NCBI GenBank assembly: GCA_003956705.1
Contig: QZCP01000198.1
Span: forward strand, 1 to 64,000
Reading direction: 5' to 3'
DNA from: Brevipalpus yothersi
Taxonomy: Eukaryota > Arthropoda > Arachnida > Trombidiformes > Tenuipalpidae
Length of the DNA stretch: 64,000 bases
Under the pieces are notes generated by a model. It ran no database searches. It had not been told where the DNA came from and was given only the letters and a program-made list of their open reading frames with translations. Position numbers and translations under genes: made by a program. Of the stretch, positions 24,064 through 34,501 are shown piece by piece. Position 1 is the stretch's first letter. The number at the start of each line of letters is the position of its first letter.

Positions 24064-24407
24064 GGTCAAATTCTAGGATCAGACTGTCACTTGTTAATAA
24101 TGGTGTCACATCGAACACAATTAATTTTCCATTGAACTCGATTTTTGATTTTTGATCACCAACTAGTTACAGTGTAGTTTTAATGAAGCAAAAAATCCAA
24201 AATAATTTCCCCACTAGAGGTCACTACAAAGCTTATCGATTTAAGCGTCATCTAGGCGGAAAAGTTTCTCAACGTCATGAAATCGTAAACAACCAGAAAA
24301 GTGTTGAGTGTTTGAATGTTAAATGAAAAATTCATCTCTCTTATGACTGTGGAACTATTGGGTTTATGAACTTTATTTGATTTGTATCAAGTTTAATTTT
24401 GACAGTC
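24064..24407. promoter_or_regulatory. Divergent upstream region, taspase-1 / PGRMC
   Basis: The 344 bp between the two start codons must contain both promoters or 5' leaders. It is AT-rich and no named element was identified; the role is inferred from orientation. Confidence 0.4.
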
Positions 24408-24998
24408 ATGGAAGCACAATCACCCACTTCGCTTCCGTCCTCTTCAAATTCCATCATGAACACATTAACCGAGTCCATAATGAATTCACCTTTCAACTTG
24501 GCCCTTTGTATGGTCTGTGCCTACTTTATCTACCGTCTTTGGCGTGGATCTCGCAACCGATCTGAAGACCGAGATCAGATTAAAGTGCCTCCACCATTAG
24601 AACCACATGATATGGATTTGGAAGAATTGAAAAAGTATGATGGCAGAGGTTCTGATGGACGTGTTTGCATAGCGATCAATGGTAAAGTTTTTGACGTTTC
24701 CACCACTAATTTCTATCGACCTGGAGGACCTTATTCATCGTTTGCTGGCCGTGATGCTACTCGAGGATTGGCAAAGTTTAATGTGACTGCTGTATCCGAA
24801 GAATGGGATGACCACAGTGATCTTACTCCTGGAGATTGGACGAGCGTTAAAGAATGGGAAATGCAATTTAGTGAACGCTATACTCTTGTTGGTCGACTTG
24901 TAAAGGATTTAGATAAAGAAGAGACGGACGCGTCTCTTGCAGAGGGAAGCAATGATGACAATAACTCGACCAATCCACAGAAATCTAAGGATGATTAA
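24408..24998 (+). CDS. Membrane-associated progesterone receptor component (PGRMC1/2 type)
   Basis: PGRMC proteins are ER/membrane-anchored haem-binding proteins with a cytochrome-b5-like fold that interact with cytochrome P450 enzymes. The single exon encodes 196 residues. A short N-terminal segment is followed by one membrane span (about residues 29-45, FNLALCMVCAYFIYRLW), a polar linker and the cytochrome-b5-like domain starting at LEELKKYDGRG. The haem-site tyrosines known from PGRMC1 correspond to FY and PY in FYRPGGPYSSFAGRDA and to Tyr in SERYTLVG. The lysine next to that last Tyr is Arg here. The FAGRDATRGLAKF block is the family hallmark and separates it from neudesin and neuferricin. 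The ATG at 24408 is the first in frame. The acidic/serine tail resembles the phosphorylated tail of PGRMC1. Confidence 0.95.
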   Translation: MEAQSPTSLPSSSNSIMNTLTESIMNSPFNLALCMVCAYFIYRLWRGSRNRSEDRDQIKVPPPLEPHDMDLEELKKYDGRGSDGRVCIAINGKVFDVSTTNFYRPGGPYSSFAGRDATRGLAKFNVTAVSEEWDDHSDLTPGDWTSVKEWEMQFSERYTLVGRLVKDLDKEETDASLAEGSNDDNNSTNPQKSKDD

Positions 24999-26901
24999 AA
25001 TTGTTCCTCACATTTTTTAAAAGTTCTTCTCAAATAAGTGTATATCTTTTGATAAGGCTTACAAGAAAACGAACCAAATTGTGGTCTTTTTCCAAGAATA
25101 ATTACCCATCCTCATGCATATCCAGCTCTCAGTCTAACTCAGGCTTTTAATTTGAGGTGGTTTGCCAGCTGTTGGAATTCCATGTTCATTCATGCAACTG
25201 ATATAAAAACAAAAACTTATCCACATCAATTGTGTGAGCTCTTTTTCTACTGAAACATTCAACGAAAATTTGTGAATTCAAATTCAAATTTTGGCAACTT
25301 CCAATACTTCCGGAACTACTAATGATGATGTGAAATTATGGAAGTTTTTCATAGACTTTCCAAGTTCAGTTTGCAGGTTATTCTCTCAATATCCTCTTGG
25401 ATCATCCATGGATGATCTGAAAATATTCCTCTCAAACTGTTGGTCTTTCCGATATACGTTAGAATGAAAAGGAAAAACGTTCATCTTATCATGACAGGTG
25501 ATATAAATACCCGTCGCTCCTCCTACTTGACCATGGAAGTTAACAGTCGGTATCAGTTTCGGATTTATCTTCGAAGAAACGAAGCTATTACATTCATCAA
25601 ATGCGAGGAATGTATCCCACAAGATCGTGCAATTTTTGAGCTGAGATCGAACAAATATGTAGACAATACCATGGATTGAGGCCCTGGTAAACTCTATCAG
25701 ATGGGTTCTCGATCACTTGCTAAATCGTTCCATGTTAATTGAAGATGCAGTAATAGGAACCTTACGTTCATAATTTCATTCCGCAATCTCAAGTTACTGG
25801 GCTACTCGGGAAGTGCGGCATTCGGGAAAGCTGATGGAAATTGATATTTGGCTAAATCTAATTGAGACACTGTCCTTTGGCTCTCTAAGAGGACTAGTGC
25901 TTCAAATTTTCAGAGTAGGGAGCAAAAGTATTTAGTGAAATTTCTCGTATTAGTCAAAATTCTAAAGAAAATTCGATGGGCATTCATAATGACTTATAAG
26001 GGCTATGAAATAGTCTCTCAGAACTCTTGTGAGCCCTTAATATATCAACGAACTTTTTTCACAAAAATTTTCCTTAACGACAGCTTAAACAAGGAAGTAT
26101 AATTTTTCTAAGTTGCAAAAGATGAGTTAAAGATCATAATTACGAAGAAATGGTATGGAATCCTTTTTTCAAATAATCTTTTCCCACGAAATTTTCTCCT
26201 ATAGATAGTGATTCTCACCTTCATATTGTTGTGAGAAGCGATCAATTTTCATTCAATACAGAAAGTATCTCGTTGAAATTTGAAACTTTCCTCCTTTCGA
26301 TTCACAATTAGCCCATTTTGAGAGAAAAGAACTCTTACGCTTCTTACAAACGTGTTCTCTCTCTCTCTTTCTCTCTCTTTCTCTCCTCCATTCAAGTGAG
26401 CTTTAAAAAGTTAAACGACGCAATAAAATGACAGGTAATCGGTCTTACCGGTTTCTTATAATTGTTGATGGATTCACCATGTATCATCTCAAATGTATCT
26501 ATTTTGCTAGAATAACTGGCGATAGTCGACTGAGATAGAATTGAAGGAGCTTAGAGGAGAAGGTGTAGGATCTTGATGGATGAAAATATTTATATTGAGT
26601 TAAATACTTGGAGCTGTCCGTGGGCCCACATCAATGGATGCACATCAGACATTTGATGATATACTTTAAATTCTTTAGAGCAATAGGATATGGTTTCTTT
26701 TCTCAATAAAATTTCTTAGCTTTTATCTATTTTTCATAAATTTTAGCAAATGATTCAATGATAACGAAAAAATATCATTCCACTTCGATATGCTTCTCAA
26801 AAATACTAACACATGATGCTTCATGATGAGTGAAGATGAACTCTTCTTGTAAAAAGAAAGAGAGAGACATGAGTTTCATCACAACAGAATATGGCTTGAG
26901 A
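24999..26901. other. Intergenic region without recognised gene
   Basis: About 1.9 kb between PGRMC (+) and the tandem-PDZ gene (-), tail to tail. An open frame of about 79 codons at 25440-25679 and one opposite it resemble no family and are treated as chance. A CT-rich microsatellite lies near 26352-26390. Confidence 0.5.
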
Positions 26902-27888
26902 TCAACTAGCTTCGCTAAGATCTCTAGTCCTTCGTCTATCTCTTCGAGTTTTGAGTATTGACTCATTCTTCGAACGATGGTCAGTGATCATCATACGTGC
27001 CTCATGTCTAAGCTGCTTTTTGAGACGTTTCTCATCATCTTCTAGGCAAGGCGATGGAGGACGGTTTCGTTTTTCCAGGGTTAAATGGACTTCATCTGGC
27101 AAGCTTCGAAGAAAGGTGACAACTTCAGAGCAGCTCATAGATGAGACCTCAGCTCCATTGACACGAAGGATTTTATCAGAGGGTGATATGCGTGGGTCCA
27201 ATATAGCTGGCTCTTTAGTCAATTCCTTTACAAAAAATCCTTCATGGTCAATCTGTGTTATCGTAAAGCCTAAGCTTCCATCCTTTTTAACTAGTTCTAA
27301 ATCTACGATGAAGGTTTCCAACGAATTGCAAGGGCTACTGGATAGCGAGTGATTTGGTGATAATAGATGAGATCGATCTAGTCTTTTTGCATAGGATTTA
27401 GGCTTTAGAATCTATGAAACGATGAAATTTAAATAATTAGAATCATACTTGAGGAGAAAGAGTGTGTGAGAGAGAGAGAAAGGGAGAGAAAGGAAAAGAG
27501 GTGAAAGTGACAAAAATATATAAGGCCAACCTTAAGAGTAACAACATCTTTTGTAGAGTGAAGAATATTCATTGACTCCTGGAAAACATGTAAAATAGGG
27601 ATTTTGAGTTGACAATATTATTTTCGGTGCAACAACACTGATACTCACGATACTGGTGACTCCGACCAGGTTCTGGCCGTTTGCCTCCAAAATGATATCT
27701 CCAACATCGATGAGTCCAGACTCCATGGCTGGTTCACGAGGAAATAGGCATTTCACACGGATCAAGTGATCCAAGAAATCATCAGACTTGACATCAATTC
27801 CTCCATATACTCGCATACCAATACCTCGAGAATTTTTGGTCAATTTAACCTCTACTGAGTCCATCGATTGGAGTAGTTGGGAAGCCAT
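26902..27888 (-). CDS. Tandem PDZ protein related to PTPN13 PDZ3-PDZ4
   Basis: Three exons on the minus strand (27888-27649, 27578-27531, 27411-26902) give 265 residues with two PDZ domains. The first (VEVKLTKNSRGIGMRVYGG ... LIRVKCLFPREPAMESGLIDVGD) closely follows the third PDZ of the phosphatase PTPN13, including the spacing before RVKxLFPxxPAxESG. The second (VKKDGSLGFTIT ... EVVTFLRSLPDEVHLTLEK) resembles the following PDZ. A basic tail (KTRRDRRRTRDLSEAS) ends the protein. No FERM, KIND or phosphatase motif (HCSAGIGRTG type) is visible on either side, so it is either a short PDZ-only gene or a fragment of a larger locus. The ATG at 27888 is the first in a frame open back to about 28008, so an upstream exon is possible. 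The donor after the second exon (AAG/GTTGGC) is weak. Function is inferred only as protein scaffolding. Confidence 0.7.
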
Positions 27889-29276
27889 AGAGATGTTGGA
27901 TGAGGAAAGTAGACACAAGCTGAAGAAATCAGCGGCTGATGAACGAACTTCACCTCTCAACACATCATGAATGGTTGAGCTGGGAGCTTTCTCGAATACG
28001 TACAACAATCAAAAATAACATGATCGGATGATCACCTTGAAGGCAGTTGGGATCGTTTCACCTGTTTCACAATTAAAATTGTAGTCAAACTGTTTCCATC
28101 TTTTCTCGATTCTCGATGAGGTGCTGCCACGCAGGGTGGCGTTTCTCTATCTATCTGACAAGTTCTGAGTTCTGAGTTCTGAGCTCTCAGTTCTCAGTTC
28201 TCAGTTCTCAGTTCTCAGTTCTGACATTCACGACCGACTTCACAACTGCTATCGAACATCATGATCAAAAAGAACATTCAAGAAACGCTTCATGAAAATT
28301 GGCCACATATCAACACTACTCACACGAAAAAGTGTTCATACCAAGAGGTCTACTGAATTTTTCTACACAGTAGAGAGAAAGTTTTGTTTTTTCTCAAAAA
28401 AAAACAATTAAACACTACTTTAGCATTTTTCAAGGTTTACTCGTGATATTTTTGAATATCATCTTTTTTATCTTCACATTGCAAAAGAATGCTCAAAAAA
28501 CAAAATCTATAACTTTTAAGGTTTCAGAGGGAAAAATATCTCTAGCTCGATCGCATTCAAGAAGTTGATCAAAATTCTATGCGTGATGTTTGGGCAATCG
28601 TTGGACTGATATTCCCAAGCAAAGGGGTTGGATCTATTCTCTCACCTAATTTAATAGGGGTTGAAATCTAAGATAAAATTTGATTGCTCAGGTTGGCATC
28701 TTTCTCTGAAAATCACCCATGATACCGCTCCATCACAAGCGAAGCACAAGTGATTTACAGTAATTGCCTTCTACGAACACCTCTATTCATCAGCAAGTGG
28801 CTATCCAATACATGGCTGGCTGCAATACAGCTCCAAGAGCCAAAGGGTTTATTTTTAACTAGTAAATTTAACCAGAAAATCGACCAAAAAAAGAAGGCGT
28901 GCTTGTAGGACTATGTTCAATGCTTGGACCAACTTCATATGCAATTTAAATTCTCTCAAAAGATCTAGCTAACAAGGGAGAGCAATCACATGAGAGAACT
29001 GAGAAGAACGCAAGATAAGATTGATTTGAATTGAATGGCTCAAAAGATTCTGAAAATCTGATAAATGATTGCACACACAAAGTGGATGTTAATTGTTGAA
29101 TTGAGTTGTCCAAACTTAGCACATCGAACTTGACAAGTTCGAAGTTCTAGATTTTTTTTTCGAGCTCCAAATGCTGCCATCTAGGCTGGCATGATGAGTC
29201 GCGCAACAGCATTTAAATTATTTCTCATTTAAAGGAATTATTTTTTGCAGATCTTTTGCATGTTGACCTGAAGCTG
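27889..29276. promoter_or_regulatory. Divergent upstream region, tandem-PDZ gene / acyl-protein thioesterase
   Basis: About 1.4 kb lies between head-to-head genes. It holds a heptamer minisatellite at 28160-28224. A splice-acceptor-like TTTTTTGCAG ends at 29250, 27 bp before the thioesterase ATG, suggesting an untranslated 5' exon upstream. No coding exon was recognised. Confidence 0.4.
28160..28224. repeat. Heptamer minisatellite (AGTTCTG then AGTTCTC units)
   Basis: About nine tandem 7-bp units are visible. The first few end in G and the later ones in C, switching once at GAGCTCTCAG near the middle. Confidence 0.9.
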
Positions 29277-30475
29277 ATGCAGCCCGTCCGATCGTTTCTA
29301 AATTCCATAAAAGAGGCTAATGAATCGTGTTTTTTGCCCATCATTCGAAGACATTTCTCCTGCTCAAACGTCTCTCAATCTCGTTCCTTCCAACGAACAA
29401 TGTCAGGCTCAAGAGATCAGGTGGTGATAGAAGCCAAGGATGGTAAACATTCCGCCACAGTAAGTTATCTTGTCATGTTTACATTATTCTTATCAACATT
29501 GCGTTTGTTAGACTGTCAATTTTCACTCTGTTTTCCAGATCATTTTCATGCATGGGCTTGGTGACACAGGTCATGGCTGGGCTGATACTTTGCGTCAAAT
29601 AAAGCCTGATTATGTGAAATTGATTTGTCCAACTGCACCGGTTGCTCCTGTTTCACTGAACATGGGAATGCCCATGCCTTCATGGTTCGATTTGTTCTCA
29701 CTGGAGACTGATGGACTTGAAGATGGTGAAGGAGTGAAAAAATCTTCGCAAACTATTGTCTCTTTGATCGAGAAGGAGAAAACTTCTCACAACATTCCTG
29801 CTGATCGAATTCTTCTTGGTGGTTTTTCGCAAGGTAAGTTAAACTCTCTGACGAGTGAAAGTCTCCATGAATGACTTTTTGACCATCAATCGTGTGAAAC
29901 ATCTAATTTGACTGATTGAAATTAAATATCACTAGAATTTTTCAAGCGATCGATCAATCATCAGATGGATTACATCCATGAAATAACTCGTGTGAAGATC
30001 AATTAATCGATTTAATATTATTCTCTAGGTGGTGCACTTGCTCTGCACACTGGTGTTCGATATCCGGAAAAGCTAGCAGGAATAATTGCTTTCAGGTGAG
30101 CTTAATTCGATTATGATTGTTAATTCTCAAGAACGAGATATATCAATCGATCGCATTCCAGCTGCTGGCTCCCACTCCACAAGGAATATCCGGGAGCTTT
30201 CAATCAAAATTGTAAAGATTTGGCGGTGCTACAGTGTCATGGTGAGGCGGATCCACTCGTCATGTACGATTGGGGGGTCAGAACATCAAATCTTCTGAAA
30301 AGTTTTCTAACGAATCACGAGTTTAAATCATATCCAAACATGGGCCATTCTTCTTGCAATGAGGTGAGTTTTGATCCTTCTCCTCAGTTCCAACCATTCT
30401 CAAAATTATTTTTTCTTCTACCAGGAGTTGAAAGACGCACAAATATTCATCTCTAAAGTTCTTCCAGAAAAATGA
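29277..30475 (+). CDS. Acyl-protein thioesterase (LYPLA1/2 family)
   Basis: Acyl-protein thioesterases remove palmitate from cysteines of proteins such as Ras and G-alpha. They are alpha/beta hydrolases. Five exons (29277-29459, 29539-29833, 30029-30095, 30162-30363, 30425-30475) close in frame to 265 residues. The core shows FMHGLGDTGHGWADTL, the nucleophile elbow GFSQGGA (Ser158; the codons either side of the second intron), Asp in CHGEADPLV and His in NMGHSSC. Starting at a second in-frame ATG (29400) gives 224 residues, the usual family length. The 41 extra residues are rich in Arg and Ser with few acids (PIIRRHFSCSNVSQSRSFQR), like a mitochondrial presequence, so two products from two starts are possible. 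AATAAA at 30678-30683 is a likely poly(A) signal. Confidence 0.95.
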
Positions 30476-30964
30476 CACCTATTCAAGCTGATCTCGTTAT
30501 GAAACCTCTAGTTTGTGCATGTTAGATGGCCAGGAGAATCTTGAACGAGGGCTGTTCTAGGAATCTTTTACGAACTCTTTTCAATCTCTGAACTAACCTT
30601 TACTGAAAAATGATGTCATCGATTGAATAGTGATAAGTTTGTCCTGGATTATATACAGATCTCCAGCTCATTTACAAAATAAACTGTAAATCGAATTGAT
30701 TTTGTATTTTCTCCTTAAATTTGATTTTTTCAGACAAGTTCACGTATTACGATCACGATTCAATGTTTGAAAGCCTTTAAAATACCATATTCATTCATGC
30801 AAACATTACAAAACCCAAAAAACCAGGCGGACCGTTGATCATACTTCTAGAAAAATGAGTTCAAATCTGAGAAAATGTCTAGGAAGATGAGAGGAATGGA
30901 TTCAAAGAAGTTATATAACTTGTAAGTCTCTTTTCGAATATATAACATATTTTTATCAGAAGTT
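30476..30964. other. Spacer between convergent thioesterase and WIPI4 genes
   Basis: About 490 bp holds the 3' ends of two tail-to-tail genes; AATAAA at 30678-30683 serves the plus-strand gene. Nothing else was recognised. Confidence 0.5.
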
Positions 30965-32312
30965 TCAGATGCATAAAAAGTCATCTTCCTCTGCCAAGTC
31001 TACGAATCTTTCGAATGTACTCCTTTTGCAGCTCCCGTCTTGACTGAAAATATATTTGTGGAAAGATCCATCTTCACAGATAGCTATCAAGAAAAAAAGA
31101 AGAGATTAGGCACTGATCTAAAGCAGGTTAAATGAATTCTAATCGAGCTTTTTCTTGGAATCATAACTCATTTCCATCCGAAAGCGATTATTCAGGAGAA
31201 ATGAATGGTTTTCAAACAATCAATCTGGAATAAATTATGACTCACCATAAACAGAAGATTTAGGCCCAAAGCCACATATTGAGGCACAGTCGTCTTTCAC
31301 TGTGAAGTTTGTCAAAGCCCATTGAGATTCTACATACTGGCCAAGGAAACCCATCTTTGAAAGTGTGGATCTCTTATTTAAACGAGTGTCTTTGAGAGCA
31401 AAAATGTGTACTGTTCCCTTATCACTAGATGCAACCAAAAAATCGGAATCTGGACTGAAGTTTATAGAGTATAATGTGGCTGGATCGGTTCCACGCCTTA
31501 ATTCAACAATCAAAGTTTTTCGAGTTGTATCATATACCCTGATCAAGGTTCCTTTCACAGAAGCTGTAGCAACCATTGTCCCCTGGTTGTTGAGAGCCAT
31601 GCATGCTATTTCACCTTGATGAGCCATAATGTTCACTGGTGATGCTGATGAGCCTGGTTCAGTGTTGTTAAGATCCATTATTTGAAGTGATCCAACTCTA
31701 TAACCAGGGAACACCATAACCTGCCTCTCACTACTGGTATAAGGACTTATTTCACAGATTCCTTTCGGATTGTCTCCAGTATCCACAGCAAAGAGCCGTT
31801 TTGGATTGTGAGGGAAGGTGAAAACATGAACTCGATTGTATTCCACAACAACTAGTCTGAAAAAAACGACCATTCTTAGAATAGTGATCAAATAAAAGAG
31901 ACGATCGACTAATCTTACCTATCTTTGCGCATACGAACTGAGAGAATAGGAGATGAAAAAGTGAATTCCAGTACAAACGATTTTTTATGATCATCCCAAA
32001 TCACAACTTTCGATGATGAAGAGGAGTTTATTAGGAACTTTTTGAGTGGTTAAATTCCAGATTAAAATAGAGCTCACCTGCATTGTCTGCAAATTTGGGC
32101 TTTGATCCTCCACCAACAATTGCAAATAAATTTGTTCGATGAAGAACTTGACAATGGGCAACACTTCCGCAAGTTGTTGTGTCCAACGATGTTTTTATAG
32201 CAAGGGGATCAACATTATAAACTTTGACTCCTGTTTCCATTGAACAGGTAAATAAATTATGTTCCTGATTAAATTGAACATTATTGATCTCTTTTCGCTC
32301 ATTTGAAACCAT
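30965..32312 (-). CDS. WDR45: WIPI4 / WDR45, PI3P-binding WD-repeat autophagy protein
   Basis: WIPI proteins are seven-bladed beta-propellers (PROPPINs) that bind PI3P on phagophores; WIPI4 works with ATG2 in lipid transfer. Exons on the minus strand are 32312-32078, 32006-31919, 31856-31246 and 31083-30965, giving 350 residues. The phosphoinositide motif LRRG appears in ELRRGTDPATLY, followed by the block SSDKGTVHIFALKDTRLN shared by WIPI3 and WIPI4. METGVKVYNVDPL, FAIVGGGSKPKF and VVIWDDHKKSFVLEFTF are closest to WDR45 rather than WDR45B, and the acidic C-terminus (AEEDDFLCI) fits WDR45. The ATG at 32312 matches the family start; another in-frame ATG at 32381 would add 23 residues. It lies about 200 bp downstream of SRP9 on the same strand. 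Confidence 0.94.
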
Positions 32313-32518
32313 TTTGGAGAAATACTCTGGAGAAGAGCCTTCTGATTCCAACTTAGAATCCAAATAATTCTCTCGGATCATCAAAAAACAACCTGATTTC
32401 ACTTAATTACGGTCTTTAGGCACAGTGAAGATTAAATATGAGAGCAAAAGTTTGGTAATTGAATAGTATAATATCACAATATGTTCACAGTTCGAGAATC
32501 ACAAAACTTGGATGAGAT

Positions 32519-32749
32519 CTACTTTGATGCCATATTTCGCATCAATTGTGAGGTGAATTTTTCTACTTTCTTGACATCTTGATTATTTTTAGCGAGATAC
32601 ATCAAGCACAGTTGATCATCGGTAATCTTGCACACTAATTTGCCATCATTATGACCATACTTCAAAACATATCTGCACTTGAATGGATCCTCGATGTAGA
32701 GTGTTTGAGCAGCCTTAGTAAATTCGTCCCATGATTTGATGTAAGGCAT
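32519..32749 (-). CDS. SRP9: Signal recognition particle 9 kDa protein
   Basis: SRP9 forms the Alu-domain heterodimer with SRP14 that pauses translation while SRP targets nascent chains to the ER. The single exon encodes 76 residues. MPYIKSWDEFTKAAQTLYIE, VLKYGHNDGKLVCKITDD and the C-terminal helix DVKKVEKFTSQLMR match the family along nearly its whole length; vertebrate SRP9 has about 86 residues. The ATG at 32749 gives the usual MPxxxxWxEF start; an in-frame extension to 32767 is not needed. It sits upstream of WIPI4 in the same direction. Confidence 0.96.
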   Translation of the reverse strand: MPYIKSWDEFTKAAQTLYIEDPFKCRYVLKYGHNDGKLVCKITDDQLCLMYLAKNNQDVKKVEKFTSQLMRNMASK

Positions 32750-34090
32750 GACGAGTGAGAGTAACAAATGTTCTCGATCAAAGGACGAAGATGAACTCGT
32801 CGTTGTTGTTAAATATTATTCAAACACGACTATACTGGAGACCTAAGGAACAAAAGAAACACAAGAAACAAAAAAGAAAGAGAGAAAGAAAGAGAAAGAA
32901 AGAGAGAAAAAATGGTAAACAACCACATCACATGACGAGCATCACGAGAAAGGAGCAAGTACTGGCAACACTCGTAGCACTTTATATTGGGATGGAGTAC
33001 AGTAATTTACCTGAAATAGTTTGAGTTCCAATCGAAACCAAATGAATTTATTTGATCAGAAGATAATGATAATAATAATAAGGATGACACGACACACAAA
33101 AAAAGTTGATCAATTCGAGTCAATACAATGTATTGAATACAGTGAAGAGTCTTCCATGAAGACACGAGGCAAAATATACACACAAAACAATACACATAAT
33201 AAAGTTCATTCAAAGCGCCACCTAAATAAATAAATAAAATAAAAAAAAAATGAAAAAAGTTGCCAAAAAAGAAATTATTTCTAGTCACGTTCTAAAGTAA
33301 AAAGTATCTGTTAATGGTTGACTTTCACATGGAATTTTGGATCTCAAATAACTGAACTTGGAAACATTGCGGTTTTTCTTCGCAATTTTTGCTTTTGAAA
33401 CCCCATATTGATCATTTCATCTAAAAGAATTCAACCATTATTTAACTCACTGTGAATTGAATAAAAATATGATATTGCATCTGGAATTCTTGCGTAAATT
33501 TTTTTCATCAGAGATAAATTATTCTCTGGTTATTTGAGTAGGAGAGAGAGAGAGGAAATGTTATGAAATTTTTGTTACCTGCTTAGGTTATCTTAATTAT
33601 TTCGATGATGATCAAAGTTTGCCAATCTAGTAATCGTTGGATGAGAGGACATCAAGATAAGAACCACGAGATGGCTATACAAGATTCTAGGGATGAATGA
33701 GCATCAATCGATTTAATAATAAGAACAATTCTAACATTGCCTCCAGACATCTTCCTGGATGATACAGGATATTGGAAAGAACCTATAGAATAGTTTGACT
33801 TTAGTTGTTCCAGTAAATAGATCTAGATAATGGCTTGGGGTGGCTAAAAACGAATTTGTCGGTATTTTTATTGAACTCAAGACCACGGAAAGAGAATTTG
33901 TTCTTCGATATTCTAGCGGATGTTGGATAGATGATTTTGCTCCGCATCACTGATATCACTTTTTCTTACCTCTTTCTCTCTCTCTTTCTCTCTCCTGGCA
34001 TCCTCATCCCTCTGCCTCCCTCGATCGATTGTTCGAGCTCTCATCCAACCGACTCAATCAAATCTAGCTAGCTAGGATCGGCCCTCACCC
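32750..34090. promoter_or_regulatory. Divergent upstream region, SRP9 / PDZ-PH-PH gene
   Basis: About 1.3 kb without recognised coding sequence. It has purine-rich tracts near 32860-32910, an A/T-rich run near 33225-33250 and short GA runs. From about 33900 onwards the sequence becomes similar to the region upstream of synapsin in inverted orientation, rising to near identity from 34001. Confidence 0.5.
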
Positions 34091-34261
34091 ATGCTTCGCG
34101 AGCAAGTTTTGTCCATTCACAATCTCTGTCAACATCCAAGAGAGAGAGAGAAAAGATGTTCACTAGTGTTTTGGACATCAACATTTACTGAGGCAACAGA
34201 TCCCAACAATACTCTGGACAGGCAAGTGAAGCAAGCAAAAGTAAGAGAGAAAATAACGAGC

Positions 34262-34292
<31 letters not shown>

Positions 34293-34501
34293 GAAAGTGT
34301 TGCAAAAGTCGTGTCCAAAAGATCCGAGTAATTCTGGATGTGAAGTGAACATCAACCGGATCGATTCTCTTTCTCTCTATTTCTTCATCGTTTTCGTTTT
34401 CATGTTCATGTTCTTGTGTTCTTCAGGCTGGTGGCAAGTCTTTCACCTCTCTCTTCCTCTCTTCCTTCCTCTCTTTCGAAGTACTAGCCACTTGTGATCA
34501 T
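34001..34501 (+). repeat. Inverted duplicate arm A (5' end of the PDZ-PH-PH gene)
   Basis: This segment matches the reverse complement of 58515-58988 almost base for base. By eye I count about six substitutions and a few short indels over the core of about 450 bp, plus one extra pyrimidine stretch of about 20 bp near its right end. It covers upstream DNA, the predicted first coding exon (34091-34240) and the first part of intron 1. Similarity continues more weakly on the left and again in exon 2. Confidence 0.93.

Noticed and set aside
25386..25679. Overlapping frames of about 78 codons on both strands
   Set aside because: No family resemblance, no splice or poly(A) support; treated as chance.
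28160..28224. Short regular repeat that could suggest a CRISPR-like array
   Set aside because: Units are contiguous heptamers without spacers in a eukaryotic genome; it is a minisatellite.
32310..32402. Upstream start for WIPI4 at 32381
   Set aside because: The ATG at 32312 aligns with the start of the WDR45 family; the extension is unlike known members.
34297..34497. Frame beginning MLQKSCPKDPSNSGC, found also at 58429-58695 on the minus strand
   Set aside because: It opens with a non-ATG codon, lies in intron 1 of both genes, and is shared only because the whole segment is duplicated; the frames diverge at the first indel.
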